Of a stretch of 64,000 nucleotides of DNA, positions 14,501 through 29,500 are shown one piece after another. Numbering within the stretch: the stretch's first letter is position 1; every line of letters begins with the position of its first letter. The DNA lies in contig JAKCOZ010000007.1 of the NCBI GenBank assembly GCA_022605955.1, forward strand, positions 11,413,501 to 11,477,500, read 5' to 3'. The notes below the pieces were generated by a model that was given only the letters and a program-made list of their open reading frames with translations, did not search any database and had not been told where the DNA came from. The stretch is from Rallus limicola (taxonomy: Eukaryota; Chordata; Aves; Gruiformes; Rallidae). The translations under genes were made by a program, and so were the position numbers.

Positions 14501-17500
14501 AGAGTTTAAAGCCTAGTCAAAACAGTTTTTCACAGTCTCCAAGGCTGCAGTGGTTCCTAGCAGGGTAAGCGTTTGCTCTGCTAATGCTGCCTGGCAGGAG
14601 GAGCCCCGTGTATGTGAATGGTATGTTAATGTTATTTTGGAACCTGATTGCAAGGGAAATCACCTTTTTATGAAGATGGGGAGATGTGTAGTAGTGTTGT
14701 ACTGATCCTCATCTTATTCAAATTAATCCCAAAATAATTGGAGTCACAATGCATAATCAAATACATTAAGTCCTACCATTTTCTGTTGAATTTGCTCCAA
14801 CTCAGGGAAGAGCACCGTGTGGTTTTTGGCAGTAGCTTGTCTGGAAAATGAAATAAGTGAAAATATACTCTCCTGGAGAAGGGGATGGGAAACAGTTTCA
14901 GGACCTCAGATTTCATAACGCACAACTTTCAGAAATGAGAGGCTCAGTGAATGAATGAAGACCTGTGTTTGTGTTGAGAACAACAAGCTTTTGTAGCTTT
15001 CTTGTTCTGATATTTAAGTTCTTGTCTCTTACTGATGTCAAAGCTGAAATGAAGCAGCCTGTGGTGCAGAGCATCTCTCAAACAGCCTCAGTAAATCCAC
15101 TGTCCAGTCTGCAGCTCTCTGTAGTGAGCTCTTTCTTCTCCAGCCTTTGATAGACCTCAGGAGCTGGGGCCGTACGAAATCTCACATTCTGGAGATGCTC
15201 GTTTTAGCATTGCATAAATAAGGCAAGAGTTTCATTGCAGTTGTCTATCTTATTAAAAACCAAAATGCTCATGAACCACAATTTAAAGAATTCTGCAATA
15301 CTGTGGGTTAAGGAAGGACAAGGTTTTAGCTGGGTTACTGTACAGTAGCGTGCTTGTTTTGAAAAGTGAGTTTGCCAAATGTTTAGGCATATTCAGCAAT
15401 GCACATGCACAATGCTGCCTTTTTTATTAAGAAGATGGTTCACTTGACACAACATGGACCAGCCAGCGTTACCTTCCTGAGACACAGATTTAAGTGGCTT
15501 TGAGACCTCCTTTCAGGGTTTGGCATCTGTTCTGTACGTAAGGTAAAAAGCCAGATTACAAAGAAATCACTGATAGATATCTTTCCGGGGGATATTGGCA
15601 AGACTTGCTGTTATCACCTATACTGTTTCCTCTATCACTTGCATCCATTGCCACAACATGTCAAAACAGGTGTATTTATAGGCCTTGAGGGACTGGAACA
15701 AGAAATCAAGCATTTGCATAGCATCTTCCATCCAAGTTCCCAAGGATTGAGGCTCAAAGGATTTTGAGATGTTTCCAGGGATTATCTAGCTGTGCTGGCT
15801 ATTTCTGCGTTCTCTTTAGCAATCTCCTGCTGCTTTACTAGGTGTTGGAACTAGAAAAAAAAATGTTCCCTTCTTTTAACAAGGAAGTCATCAACAAAAT
15901 GCTGGTTGGCTTCAGAAAAACTCACACAAATATTTAAACCCATATCCGAGACGACCGGGCCGAGATCTCACCAAACATTACGAGTTACAGTAAATTAAGC
16001 AGCAGTGCATGAGTGTTTGATTAGAACTACTTTGCTTAAAGAGAAAAAGTGCGTGCCCTGTGCTAAGGTATTTTTTGAGCTCTGCATTGGCAGTAATTAA
16101 GCTCTAGGGTGCTAGAGGGTGCCTGCTTCTTGCCATGGTCTAGAGAGTAGTTAATGGGGTTGAGCTTTGGAAGAGGAAGAATCACACTAATTGTACAATT
16201 CTCCTGGTACTTGGGTTTGTCAGGATGTCCTCCCAGTGAACCTAGGCCGGGTGTGCCGCCCTTTGTAGAGTGTGATGCACAGCTTCGTGTGCTTGAGGCT
16301 GCAAGGACTAATCATTTTCAGCAGTGTGAGGGAACTTGAATGCATAACCTTTCAGGGCTAGCATGACAATTGTGTCTTTTTTTGGAGATTTATTTTTACT
16401 GTATTGCAGCATCCCACTTTTCCAAAAATTTCCATCAGTGATGGTGGTGAGTGATAAGGAGATACAGTAAAGTGAGTCGTGTTTATGGACGGACTCCTTG
16501 GACTGTAAAGGATTCCTGTAAAGGTGAAGTGCACAGGAAAGGAAAATTTTTCACTTTGTTTTAAAGAGAGAGATTAATGGAAGTTCAGGGAAGGGAGTAT
16601 TCTGCTGGATCGATATGTGAACAAGGTGCCTCTTTTTGGCAAAATCCCAGATGAAAATAGCGGACTGTGATAACAGCATTTCAATTCATAGTTTGTCAGG
16701 ACTTCATTAAGTGGGAGGTAAAGAGCCTCAAGTGTTCGACATACAAGTTGCTTAGGGCCAACAGATTCAGAGATTAAAGAAATTGAAATGCAGATCTGCA
16801 TTGTTTATTAAATGGCTGTGACAAGACAAATAAATTAATCCTGGGAGACATTAATTCCATGAACTACTATTCTGCATGAACAGCACTTTTACTGCTGTGA
16901 ATAGGGAATTGTTCTCTCTTTCCCTTCTTTACATCAAGCGATCAGCTTGCAACCTTGCTGGCATTTGCTCCAAGAAAAAAAATGATCAAAAGTTTTCTGC
17001 TGGCTCTCCACCCTTTGGAAATGTTCTGTTGACTATCAACAATTTTTTTCTTGGTGTCTTTAATCAACAGTAGCAAACGTTTGAAATGAGGGAAGATCTT
17101 GTTGCGTGTGAGTGAAATGAAATGTCATTTCCTGGGGGAGTGTGTATTCTTCCACAGAATCTAGTGGCACAGAGACCTGGAAGCTGTGCCCAGAGCTGGT
17201 ATTTTGTTCCAGCTGCAGCCTCAACTCAAAAACTATTGGATTTGGCTGGTAGTACCACGCCTTCATGTCCCTTTAATGGCTATAAACAGGAAGAGGGTAG
17301 ATTTAGACTAGGTATTAGAAAGAAATTTTTCACTGTGAGGGTGGCGAGGCACTAGCACAGGTTGTCCAGAGAAGCTGTGGCTGCCTCCTCCCTGGCAGTG
17401 TTCAAGGCCAGGTTGGATGGGGCTTTGGGAGACCTGGGCTAGTGGAGGGTGTCCCTGCATGGGGGTTGGAACAATATGATATCTAAGGTCTCTTCCAACC

Positions 17501-20500
17501 CAAACCATTCTGTGGTTGTCATCCACCCACTTTTTAAACTTGCTCTCAGACATATTGTCTTGTAGTTTTGTCCAGCAGCTGCTTGTTTTCCCCCCAATAT
17601 TTTACAAATTCCAGGCCTTTCAGTCAAGCATGTGTAACCTTGTGAAGAATGACAGAAATACTTCATTTGGAGAGTTTGCTTCTACTGAGGATGACGGCCT
17701 TTATGTCATGGGACAGAAGGAGATTTTTGTCTTTTGTTTGTTCATTTTGCCAGGCAGCACTTCTATTTGAACTTCTATTTGAAATCTTGAAAAACAAATT
17801 TGGCTACAAAATAAATATCCTTTTTTTTTGCCCCATTTTCTTTTTTATAGGCCCTCTCTTATGCATTTGTCATCATAGGCTTCAAGTAGCAAAGAAGTTC
17901 TCTTGCTAAGTGGGTTTTCAATAGAAGAAAGACAGTTGGTTTGCAGTATGTAGCTGGCTGACCATCTTTTCTTTTACATGTCAGGAAATATTGAGGGTTG
18001 GGGGGATATTCACTGTATCAGCAGCCTTGTGTCTAATGAGGTTGTTTGGTCTCTGTTCTCTGGGCTTGAGTAAAACCTTTGAAACATGTTAACCACAATT
18101 TGATTGGAAAGTGGGGGAGGGTTTTTAACAGTGAGCTTTAAGTAAATTGCATCTTTTTGAATTTCCTGGGCAGCTGCCTTTCTCCCTTTGATGTACTGTG
18201 CCTGGTGATGCTGTTAATGAAATGCATAATTATGTGTTATATAATAAAACAAAGCTAACATGAAGGTGCCTAATAGATTATAATGATGTGGAGGCCTGAG
18301 AAACTCAGGACCATGGGGGTTGTTGAAAAGTACCTCCGGTGACAAAGAAGATATTTAAAGAGGTTTGAATAACTGTGATAATAAATTAATTGCGATGTGT
18401 GTGTGTGTGTGTGTGTGTGTGTGTCTAAATTACATTCTTCAAGATTTTGTATATAGAGAGAATATTGGGGGGGTTGGGGGGGCTGGAAAGGTGCAATTTA
18501 CAGGGCTGCTGATGTATGAAGTGTCAGCGCCGAGTACTTCCAGCGCCTATTAGCACTGCTGGCTTTGCATAGACGGGTGCCCTAGGCAAAGACATTTTTG
18601 GCACAGCCTGACGCACCCGTAGGATCAAAAGGGAAAAAAAAAAAATCTGGCAATATACACAGAGAGTAAATTGCATCCTTAAAGAGCAGCACCTAAAATG
18701 CAGACTTGGAATGAATATCAATAAATGAAACGTCAGGTTTAATGGCTGAAGGGTTGTAGGTGTTTGGTGGCTGCCCCCAACTTCCCCCCTTCCTTTCCCT
18801 GCTTTTGTCACCTTTGTTTTATCTCTCCCTCTGTAACAGTTCGTGTAATTTGTTCCTTTCTTAGATTCTTCAGGAACTGGCTTGAACAGATAGGTATTTT
18901 TAAAGGCGAGGCCCGAGTAACCTTCCAGCCCTGGACCACAGGGGCTCTGAGTGGTGCTGGTCTGTGGCTGGGCTTGCTTGGCGGCTGTTCTGGGCTTACA
19001 GGGGCCTGTCTGCTGGGAAAATTACCATGCTGGGAGCTCCAGCGTGAATTTACAGCCTGCTAGTTACTTGGCACTAATTCCCTGGCAGCTACCAAGAGCG
19101 TTTTTGTGCAGGTTAGCGGTACCAGTGTGCTGGTGTAAGTTAGGTGGGCTCCCTTTTGAAGGTGAAGTATGTTGTTTTTCACTTCCCAAGCACCAAGGGT
19201 ACCCAAATGGGCAGTTAGCGCAGGGTAGCTAATACGCAGTAAATTCACACCTAGGCTCACCCAGGGCTCACTTCCTCACGCAGCTGAGTCCCGGGGCTCT
19301 GTGCTTTGTCTCTCTCAGCAGGGAGCAGATGGCCCTTCTCTAAAGAGGGAATGCTAATAAAGCCTTATGAAGAGCACGTATATATGTGCATATAGGTTTG
19401 CATGTGTCCTTATGTTTATATAAGATGACTTGAATCTATCACAGTCCTTGGATTAACTTGTGCTTCCTTGATTTTCATCAAGATACCCTGAGGAGAACTT
19501 TGCTGCTGTGCTGTCATCATCCTCAGCATTAATGGACTTAGGTTTAAGCTGCAAGTTTTGATGAATTATTCCTTTTTTCTTCTGCATTAAGAGGAGAGTA
19601 CTTCTTCTTATGTGGATGACTGCATCTTTTGTGTGAGAATCTTTCTTTGTTGTGATTCCCTTCCCCAGAATTTCTTACTTGATCTCTGGAGTTCATTCTT
19701 GCATTTGATATGCTTTTATAGCTAATTAATGTTCTTCCACAACTTAAGAAACTCCAGTAAGAAGGAAATAAGGTTTTCTCTAGCTCTCTAAATACTTGGA
19801 TGTGAAATCAAATCAAATTTTTAATAAAACTGTGGCTTTAGGCTGGCCTTCGTAAATAACTTGATCCACAATTAATGTATGGCTTCACCTTCTCTCAAGG
19901 TCACATTGCAGGTTAAATTCCCATGCAAGTTTTTCTTGAAATTTTAGAAATTATTTTGTCTGTTTTTTCATGCTCATGCTTCAAATATATCACTGATTTC
20001 TAAGTCATCTGCAGATTTTTTTTATGTTTTTCCTCTAGTGTTGCCTACTTCCAAGAAAATTTCATGTCACAAAAATTGCCTCTCCGGTTTCCATCTGTAG
20101 TGAGAGTTCAGGACAACTCTATCAGCTCTATTTTGGCCAAAGTTTACATTTACTTACATACAAAAGATATTGCTCAAAATGCTTTTAACGTGTCTTTTTT
20201 TAATGACCTCAGCCATGCTAGCCTGCCAAAGATAAACAGCATTTCTTCTCCGCAGGCGTTAACTCTTGGAGGAAGTGAAGTCCGACACTGAACCCAGAGG
20301 CACTTGCTCCGAGTGTTCAATGCACTGTTGAAGAGAGGAGCCACCCCCCACCCCAGATCCCAGCACTCAGGAGGACTGCAAGGCTGGGGAAAATCAGCAC
20401 AAGCCTCAGAGTGTCTCAATAGCAGATGTAAAATGCTGCCGAATGTTTGTGACAGTAAAGGATGAGGGCAGCTTGGCTGTTCCCACTAGAGGATGGGAGG

Positions 20501-23500
20501 GTAGGAGGAAAGGATAAAATGGGATGAAAAACAAGGAGGGGAGCCTAGAAAGCCAGGCTCTGGTTCTTGCTGTTACGGGGATATTCTGTGTAGGTTAAAG
20601 CAATCACTTGAGAGTGGTTTTTAGAGTTTGAGTTTGAAGATGTTTTAAATTTAGAGTTTTAGAGGGCTTTTATAGCTTTTTAGAGTGTTCTTATATTAAT
20701 TTTTAATGCTGTTTTTATTCCAGAAGGGTTCCCCATAGCAAGATACATTAAAAAAACCCCAGCCTTAAAAGGAATCCACAATAAAGGAGTCTCCATCTGT
20801 GTGAATGAGTTGCGGCAGATATGATGAAGCAATTCTTAAAATCCCACAGTTGCCGTTTTCCTTTCAACTGACATGTTCCTGGTGTTTTTAAATAAAACAG
20901 TTGAATACCAGGTTTAAAGAGACATTCAAAGAATGTGCTGTGGTGTTATTAGAAATCCCTGGCTATGTCCAAGCAGAAAGGACAGTTGCATGACCCTGTT
21001 GTACATGGCTAGCCTTGCCACATGAGTCCCTTGTTGGGATATACTGTAAATCATCCTGAATGTTATCTTTCCAAATCCAGAACAGAGACAGAATGAGGGT
21101 GAGAGTATAAGCCTGGATAAGTTTGCTGCAGCTTATCAGACAGAAATGTGTTTATTGGCATTCTTTGAATGCAGAGTCTTGGAGTACTTAACAATCTCTA
21201 GCTAATGAGGTCTATTAAATGGCAATGTGCTGCAATTCACTTTGCCTAAATTAGAGAGAAGTTTCTGGGCAAAAGCTGCTTAGTGTTATGAGGAAAGTTT
21301 GCATAGTTAATCCCAGGATATTTCCTAATGAATATCCCTTTTTAATAGGATGCGGTAGTAGGGGAAATAGTGGGAAGTGAAATGAGATAGCAATTTCTAC
21401 TAAACAATCTTATTCAGGTAGTGTAAAAGGAATATTTCTATGAGTATTTTCACCATGAAAAAATATTTCTGAGTTGGGCATGAATAGGATTAAGGGCATC
21501 CATGTTGCTCTTTCCTTTGTGTACGAGGATTCACTCTGAATCCTTTAGTCAAAGGCAGTTACATCGGTATGCTTTGTTAAGTCACGGCCACCGGGGCTGT
21601 GAGGCATTTGCAGTAGTAGGTCAGGTGAAGTAAGGCTGGCAGTGAGCTGCAAGTAGCGTTACGGTGGCTGTACGGAGGCAAAACCAAGTGGCTGAACGGG
21701 GAGGGATAAACCTTTGCAGCATGCTACATATTCTGTTGCTCATTTGGCTATGCACTCAATACACAGGGAGAAAGTACAAGTAAAGATCTTTCACGTGAGA
21801 TACTGTAATTTGAGGAGAGGTTCCTCGACAAGCAGTGCTGGTGTGCCGCATTCACAGATTTGTGTGTGGCCAGGGATGCCTGCACCTTGCCTTGTGCTGC
21901 CAAATGTAGTTGGTAGCTGGGTGATGTTCCTGCTGCTTGATCTCCTGAGCTGGACTTCTGTTGAATGCTTCTTCTTCCCTTTTCTGGCATCCTTCAAGAC
22001 AGTGTTTGTACAAGGACCTTGCTCTGTCAGGAAATAGCAGTATAGGAAAACAGTTTTATATCTCCTGAGCTCAGCAAGAAAGAAAAATTATTTGGATTTG
22101 TTTGCATATTTTACTATTTGTCACAATGCCAAGCTATTTTAAACAATCTGGCTACTCCATCTCTACTTACCCTACTCTGATACTTCAGAATTATCACAAG
22201 CCACCTGAAATATGGGAATCAGATGTGAGTTTCAATCTAAGTGCAGTGCTTCAAACTGATAGGAACGGGAGGGGGAGCTGTCACTGCATCGGCCAAGACT
22301 CTCTGGTGGAAGTGTTGATCGATTACCTATCCCTGAGAAAGGGTAGGGGGAGCACCCTTCCGCTTTTAGCAGGCTGAATTGCTTCCCGTTCACACATGAA
22401 AGAAGTAGGTGGTCCTGTGCAAGCATTGCCATCGTCTCTGGGTATATGAAAAAGTCCTTTGTTCTGTTTTCTCCTTAGGTAGAAATTACAAATGATGTTC
22501 AGTCCTTGCTACTGATAATGCTGGCTGTCATGGTGGCCAAGATGGTTGGTGACTTCTTCAATGCATCCCTGTACAGTTCCCTTCTGAAGCTGAAATGCAT
22601 TCCCTACCTGGATGTGGAGCCATTTGTTCATCACAAGAGAAAATGGTGAGAGGTCTTTAGTGTTGCTGATCTCTTTGTTTTCTTTGTCATGCTTTGCATG
22701 GAGATTGTATAGGTTTTCTGAGACCTGCAGCTTGGAGGAACAAAGGAGTAAAAGGAGATCCTGACTCTGAACAAGGTCTCCACAGTGTGATGTGCTGTAC
22801 ACGTAGAACAAAAGAGATGCCCTTCCCCTTCAAGTTTATGGCAGGATCTGAATTACCACTGTCACCAGAGCCCTGAGAGTAGTAAGTGGTTGGTGATGCC
22901 GAGGTACATGCTATTTATTAGTGGTCCAGTTGGTCCAGTGGAGGTTTTTGCAGAGAGTTGTGACTCTTTCTTTTGAGCAGATGCCACAGAGCAGAGGAAC
23001 AACAGCAGAGTATGTAGGGTCTCTTATGGTGGACTTTTGCCTTACCCGACTTCAGGATGACTAGTCTGGGCTTCCTGAGCAATTGGTACAGTAAGATGTA
23101 CATTTTCAGACAGCCGCTTCTGTCACCCAGGGGTAGCAATTTAAGGCAGGTAGTACTGATTGTCTTCAGAAAGTGCCTCCACTAGACTAAATGAATAGCT
23201 TGGAAAAAAGTTATGGTTTTAATTTTTTAACAAAGTGTGAACTGTATCCTATTGCCTTCTGTGAGATAATGAGCAGGAGTGCTGATTCTTTAAGATGTTC
23301 TCTGGGAATGCATTGGGTAATGTTAAGAAACAGAAGGGAAAAATTAATTCATTTATTTATCCTTGAAATACTTCTTGTTGTCCTTAAGGCATATTTGGGC
23401 ACTGTATATATCCATAACCAAAACTATTTGCAGGACTCTTTAACTACAATTTCTCCCAGTATTGAGGTCTACTGGACAACCTCTTAGTTTCAAATGACTT

Positions 23501-26500
23501 TTTAGAAGAATAAAGTATCGGTTACTCATTCTGTCCACACTTTATAACTTTCTTCCAAATGTAGCCATATCTGAAAGTTTTTAGCTGGCACATTGAATGC
23601 TGGGTATAATCTAACTGTATTTGACATGAGAAGAAAAAGAGCCAGCAATGTGGTAGAAGGGAATAAAAACAATCTGTGACATTATGGATGTCTTCTATAT
23701 GTACCAGGGCAGATAAAACAGAGGGGAAGAAGTCATAAAGTTTCCCATGGTATTCCAGTTAAATGACAAGTCCATGGAAAGAGTTATAGCTGCTTTCCTG
23801 GTTCAGAGAGAGGTCCTATTTGCTTGAAGGACAAATATATATGTCTTTATATGTATATATAAAATTTCATTTCCCTCCCACTCCTTTCCCTTTCCTCTCC
23901 AGGAACATTAAAGAGAGTTTCTGGATAACTTGGTCACAGAATATAATGATACTCTAAAGCAAAATACATAGTATCACAACTTGGTAAAGATTTTATAGCT
24001 AGACACTTTGAAGGCTGCCAAGTTTTAGTCTAAATCCTCTTAGACGTGGTCTGTATAGGCTGATACACATCTGAACTGGCAGATGTAGTTGCTAAGCTGC
24101 TCTCCGTCATATTTGAAAAGTCTTGGCAGTCAGGTCAAGTCCTCAGTGACTGGAAAAAAGGAAACATTGCACCCATTTTTAAAAAGGATAAAAAGGAAGA
24201 ACCCAGGAACTACCAACAGGTCAGCCTCACCTTTCTGCCTGGTGAGATCATGGAAGAGAACCTGCTGGAAGCTGTGTTGAGGCATTTGGAAGACAGGGAG
24301 GTGATTTGAAACAACCCATATGGCTTCATAAAGGGGAAATCATGCCTTTTATGATAGAGTGACTGCCTCAGTGAACAAGCTAAGAGCCACGGATGTCATC
24401 TACTTGGACTTCTGGAAAGCCTTTGATGCATAGCATCCTTTTAGCTCAGTTGGAGCAGTATGGGTTTGATGGATGGAATATATGATGGATAAAGAATTTG
24501 CTGAGTGATTGCATCCAAAGAGTTGTAGTTAATGGCTCAATGTCCAAATTGAGATCAGTAAGAAGTGGTATCTCTTAGGAGTCCATATTGGAACCAGTAC
24601 TGTTCAATATCTTTATTGATGACATGTACAGTGAGATTGTATCCTTAGCAAGTTTGTGGATGATACAAAGCTGACTAGTGCAGTTGATACATTTGAGGGA
24701 AGGGATTCCATCCAGAGGGACCTTGACAGGCTTGAGGAGTGGGCCATTGCAAACCTCATGAAGTTCAACAAGGTTCTGCATCTGTGTCTGGGTAATTACC
24801 AGTATGACTACAGATAGGGTAATGAATGGATTGAGAGAAGCTCTGCAGACATGGGGATGTTGGTAAATGAAAAAGTAGATATGAGCTGGCAATGTGTAAT
24901 TGCAGCCCAGATAGCCAATTGTATCCTGGGCTGCATGAAAAGAAGTATGGCTAGCAGGTCAAATAAGGTGATTCTCCCTTTACTCTGCTCTTGTGATACC
25001 CGACCTGGAGTACTGGTGGGGTACTGCTCTGGGGTCCCCAGTACAAGAAAGACATGGAGCTGTTGGAGCAAGTGCAGAGGAGGGGCAGAAAAATGGTCAG
25101 GGCCTGGAGCACCTCTCCTGTGAAGACAGGCTGAGAGAGTTGGGCAGAGAAAAGAAGGTTTTGAGGAGTCCTTATCACAGCTTTTCAATACTTAAAGCGG
25201 TCTTACAGCAAAGATGAAGATAGATTTTTTTACCAGTGCCTCTAGTGGTAGGGCAAAAAGCAACAGTTTTAAACTAAAAGAGGATAGGTTTAGATTGTGA
25301 CATAAGGAAGATATTTGTTATGATGAGGGTGATGAGGCCCTGGCACAGGTTGCCCAGAGAAGCTGTGGCTGACCTCTCCCTGACAGTGTTCAAGGCCAGG
25401 TTGGATGGGGCTTTGGGCAACCTGAATGTTAACCCAAGGAAATTCTGCTCTTAAAGTAAAAAATGTCATAACTGAACAAATTATGAAGCCTAACTTGCAA
25501 CCTTTGTAAGAATTCCAAAGCCAAGGTCCTAATACATAGCATGAGAAACACACAGACAAGACAAAATAATATTAGTCTCTGTATGTGTTTCCTTATCTCT
25601 GTTTCCTGATCACTTCTGAGCATCCTTGACATTTGAATCAAAATTCTACAGAAAGGTGCCTGGCCATGACTTTTCTTTCCACGTGTTTTCCCTGTGGACC
25701 AAGATTTCTTATTTGTTTTCTCTCTGACTGGTCCTGCAGCTAATGAGATGCTGTGGGAGCCTGCCTATCTGCTTCTCTAGTCTTTTTTTTTTTTTTCTCT
25801 GAGTGACCACCCAGAATATGTGAGGCTCTGCTGTTTTTAAGTTCCAGTTCTTTCCTATGCTTTGGGAGTATTTTTATCTTCAAATGTCTACACCCAGATG
25901 TCATTTTGCACAGGCTATCCTCTTTCTCTGGTTGTGTGCAGCTTGGCTGAGCATTTGCAACCACATTATTGCTGCTCTGGGAAAGTGTAGGTGACACAAT
26001 TTTGTGTGTGGCAGGTTCTACATCCTCTTTGTTAGTTGTTAATTACTCTGTAATATCACACAATGTATAAACTGTGCATTGATGGATTCCTCAAATCATA
26101 ACAGGGCCAAGGGTGAGCTGCGTAGGAACTGGTAGCTAGCATGTGTTTATAAATAGGTAATAAATTGTATTTGTGTATGCAGAGTGGATGATTTGGATAA
26201 CTAACAGCTTGCTTAAATGCCACAGAAATGGCACAGAAATTGGGATCCTTCTTCAACTGAAATGGAAAAAGCCTTTGGAAAACAGTGTCTGGTTGATGGC
26301 AGGGAGGTAAAATAAGAAACTCACGAGGATGTGTGCTCTTAGGGCCTCAGCACTCATACAGTTAGAGAGAAAGTGTGGAGCTGTTTCTCAGTTCTTCATC
26401 GGTGGTAAGGATGAAATAATCATTTGTTGATTCCTCTTACAAGGCTGGATAAAATCCCCAGGTAGAAGATGTGTTAGACACTGAACTGACAAGAGAAAGC

Positions 26501-29500
26501 AGCCTTTATATGAACAAGGTGGGGGGGGTGGCATTAAGGTCCAGATCCACAAGAGAATTTAACTCATAACTGCTGTAAGCACATTAAGAAGCTAAATGAT
26601 GTACCATTATGTATGAAACTGGTGGAAAGGAAACCTAGATCCTCAGCAGTACTTCACCACCAAATCTGTGTTTAGGCACTAGCATCTCTGGGTGCTTTTC
26701 CTCCTATGGAGCAGAGAGGTTTGAGATTTGTTGTCTTAATACTCATTACTCTTTTGGAACTTCAGTGATCACCCTTGCTGTTGTATGCTGTGCCCTGGGT
26801 GATAAGGCCCCAAACACAGCTGTTTCCAGGATGGGGCTGCTATGGTGCACCGTGATTTCCAGCTACATTGCACACCACTGTAAACACCCCCCTTATAAAA
26901 TCTGGTTCACTGGAACACTCAAAGCTTCTGGCTGCCAGGGAATGTTCTTTAATGAGGGTAAGGAGTACTTGAACACATCTATGACTTGGCAACCTTTCCT
27001 GCTTTTTATAAGCTACTATACACTTCAGAGAGAAAATATCTTAGAGGCTACTTTTTAATGGGACAAGTTTACTTAAGAGTTGAGTGGAGTTGGTGCCAGT
27101 AGTTCTGTTTTGTTCTAGCTTAATATTAGCCTTGTCGAAGTTCTTATAGTGTCTCCTGGGTGTTTCTGTATTGCATACCATATAAAGCTGTTTTTGGGAG
27201 CCAAGAATTTTGGCTGGAATATATATTATAGTGGTCTCATTATATTTTTTTAAAGTGTATCAGAGGTGGCCTTATATTAAGGATGGATGGAGCAAGGCTG
27301 GTGTTTTTTCTTTCTCTCTTCTCATTTTGCCTTAGCCCACACCGCAGACATTGGATCCAGAATTTGAGCCAACCCAAGTTTGAGGTTTTTTTGGGATCCA
27401 AGGTCCTGGTTTGGCCTGCTATAAAATTTAGGGTATTTAGCAAATTTTTTAGATGAGGTTTCAGATTTTGAAAATCACCAGTCTTTAGGGGGGTGATGGG
27501 TAGGTGCTTTTGGTTTGGGCCTAGCCTAGCAACTACTACACTAAAAGACTCTTTACCCATCTTGCTGACACAAGTGTTCATTCAAAGACAATTTACCAAG
27601 ATGTACACGATGCATTCCATCTCACCTCTCTGAGAAGATGGTGTTTCGTGGCTGCTCAGTGCTTTCATCCTGAGAGGCGTCGTTAGCGGGTGGACTTGGC
27701 AGTGTTCCTGCATCAGAGGGCACCCAGCCCATCTTTTGTAAAGTGCTTGCAGTGGAAGCTGGATCCTGTTCTGGCTGCACAAAGGGAAAAAGGAGCTGCT
27801 ATAACAAGGCCACGCTTTGTCCGGGGAGAACCCTGGCTGCTACAGAAAAGATGGAGGGAAGGTGTTGAGATGTGGGTGAAATTTATTAACATTACGTTTG
27901 GGCTTTAAGTTGCCTCCACATCAGGCTTAAGCAAACACGGCAAAGAACTGGTTTTAGTCCTGTTTTTTTCCTATTCTCCTGTGCTAGGTTTTGAGTTTAG
28001 TGTGATCCTCTTACCTAGCAAGCAACTGTATGAGCCATAAAGGGCGATATTGTCCCCCTGACAAAAACACTATGTCAGAGCCAGATGTTGCTTCATCTGC
28101 GTGGGAGAACAGCAGCACAACCTTGCCTTGTTTCAGCGTGGGGTTGGTGGTGCCCATGTGGGATGGTGGAAAGGACTTACTGCTCCCTCCTGCCCCTGCA
28201 CCAGCTCCCACAGGTCTCTGTAGGAAAGTCCAGCCTGTCTTCCTTCTCAATCCTTATGTTATTGATGCACTTTTTGCTCTATGACAGGTGGTGATAAACA
28301 AAAATGGCCTAATGGGCCTTCTAAGACTTAATTTTCAGTGACCTGAAATTTCTGTTTTCTCAGAATTCTTTACCATTAAGTTTCACACAAAATTTCAAAT
28401 TTAGCATCAAGTGATTTCAGTGTCCAAATTTGAATAGTGTCTCTTAGGAAAAAAGTCACACGCAGACAGTGTAATGGTATTAATACGAGTATTTGGATGA
28501 GACAGGAAAAGGATGGCTGCACGGAGGGGAGAAGGAGACTGAGGAGGAGTGGCTGTTCTGTTTTCAGGTCTGCCCCATTTCTGTACGTTGCTTTGGCTGA
28601 ACCAATTTATTTTTCAATTTATTCAATTCCAGAAGGGAAAATAGTGCCTATATTCCTCATGTGGCTTTCAGCATCTACTGTCTTTGTGAAGGATAGGCAA
28701 GTTCTTAAATGAAAGGCCTTACATAAAGGCAAAATTTCTTGTGAACTCTAGAAGATGATGTTTGACATGATCTGTTACATGAATCAAAATTATTTTATTT
28801 ATTTAGATGGGTAAAACCATCTAAAGATACCCCAAATTCTGTTTGCCTTACTGTTTTATTTTTAGAACATAGCCTGATCAAATATAACAAATTACTCTTC
28901 CCACGCTAAAATAAATACCAGCAGATGTAACCCTTCCTTCAACCTACAACAAACCTTTCCCACCCTTAGCTGTTCCCTTCCCTAAAATGTCCAGGATGAG
29001 AGTTGGAGCTGGAGCTGTGCCCTCAAGGTTAGGAGCCGCAGACTTACACAGAGCTGTGGGTGAAGAGCAAGTGTGGGGCTGTCCGAGAGGGGGGCTTGCA
29101 GAGACCCTTAGCCAGCAGCACCCTCCTCTTGATAGAAAGGGCTGGAGGCTGAGTAAGAGCTCGCTGCTGACCTCCTGCACTTGGAAGTGTACTGGTAGTT
29201 ACTGCAGCACCCATAACCAAGTACATGCAATAGAAGCACAAACACAGAAAAATATAGCGACAAGGAGAGCGAAGACAAGCCAACAGCCTGTCCGACTGAA
29301 ATCCTCGGAGGACCTTGTAAATACTTTAATGTTTACGCAGGGCTTGTACATTTGCACAGTTGCCTTTGTGTGAGCCCAAAGTGTTTTACACTGGAATGTT
29401 TTCAGGCTCTGTAAGAAATGATATTTTCTGATACATCTGAAAACTGCAGGCTCAGCTTCTCTATTGCCCCTCCCCCTTTTTTTTTTCCCCTGAATGATTA

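Larger units (their letters stand above)
5503..22478 (+). other. Large intron, phase 0, about 17.0 kb
   Basis: It lies between the SLTVIM and VEITND exons. It contains CR1 fragments at 8548-8985 (minus) and 17286-17519 (plus), a (TG)n microsatellite at 18396-18424, and motif-dense AT-rich DNA near 18060-18330. Open frames within it (for example 10799-11152, 13226-13582, 13906-14316) show no recognised domain and no splice context, so they are left out. Confidence 0.85.
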
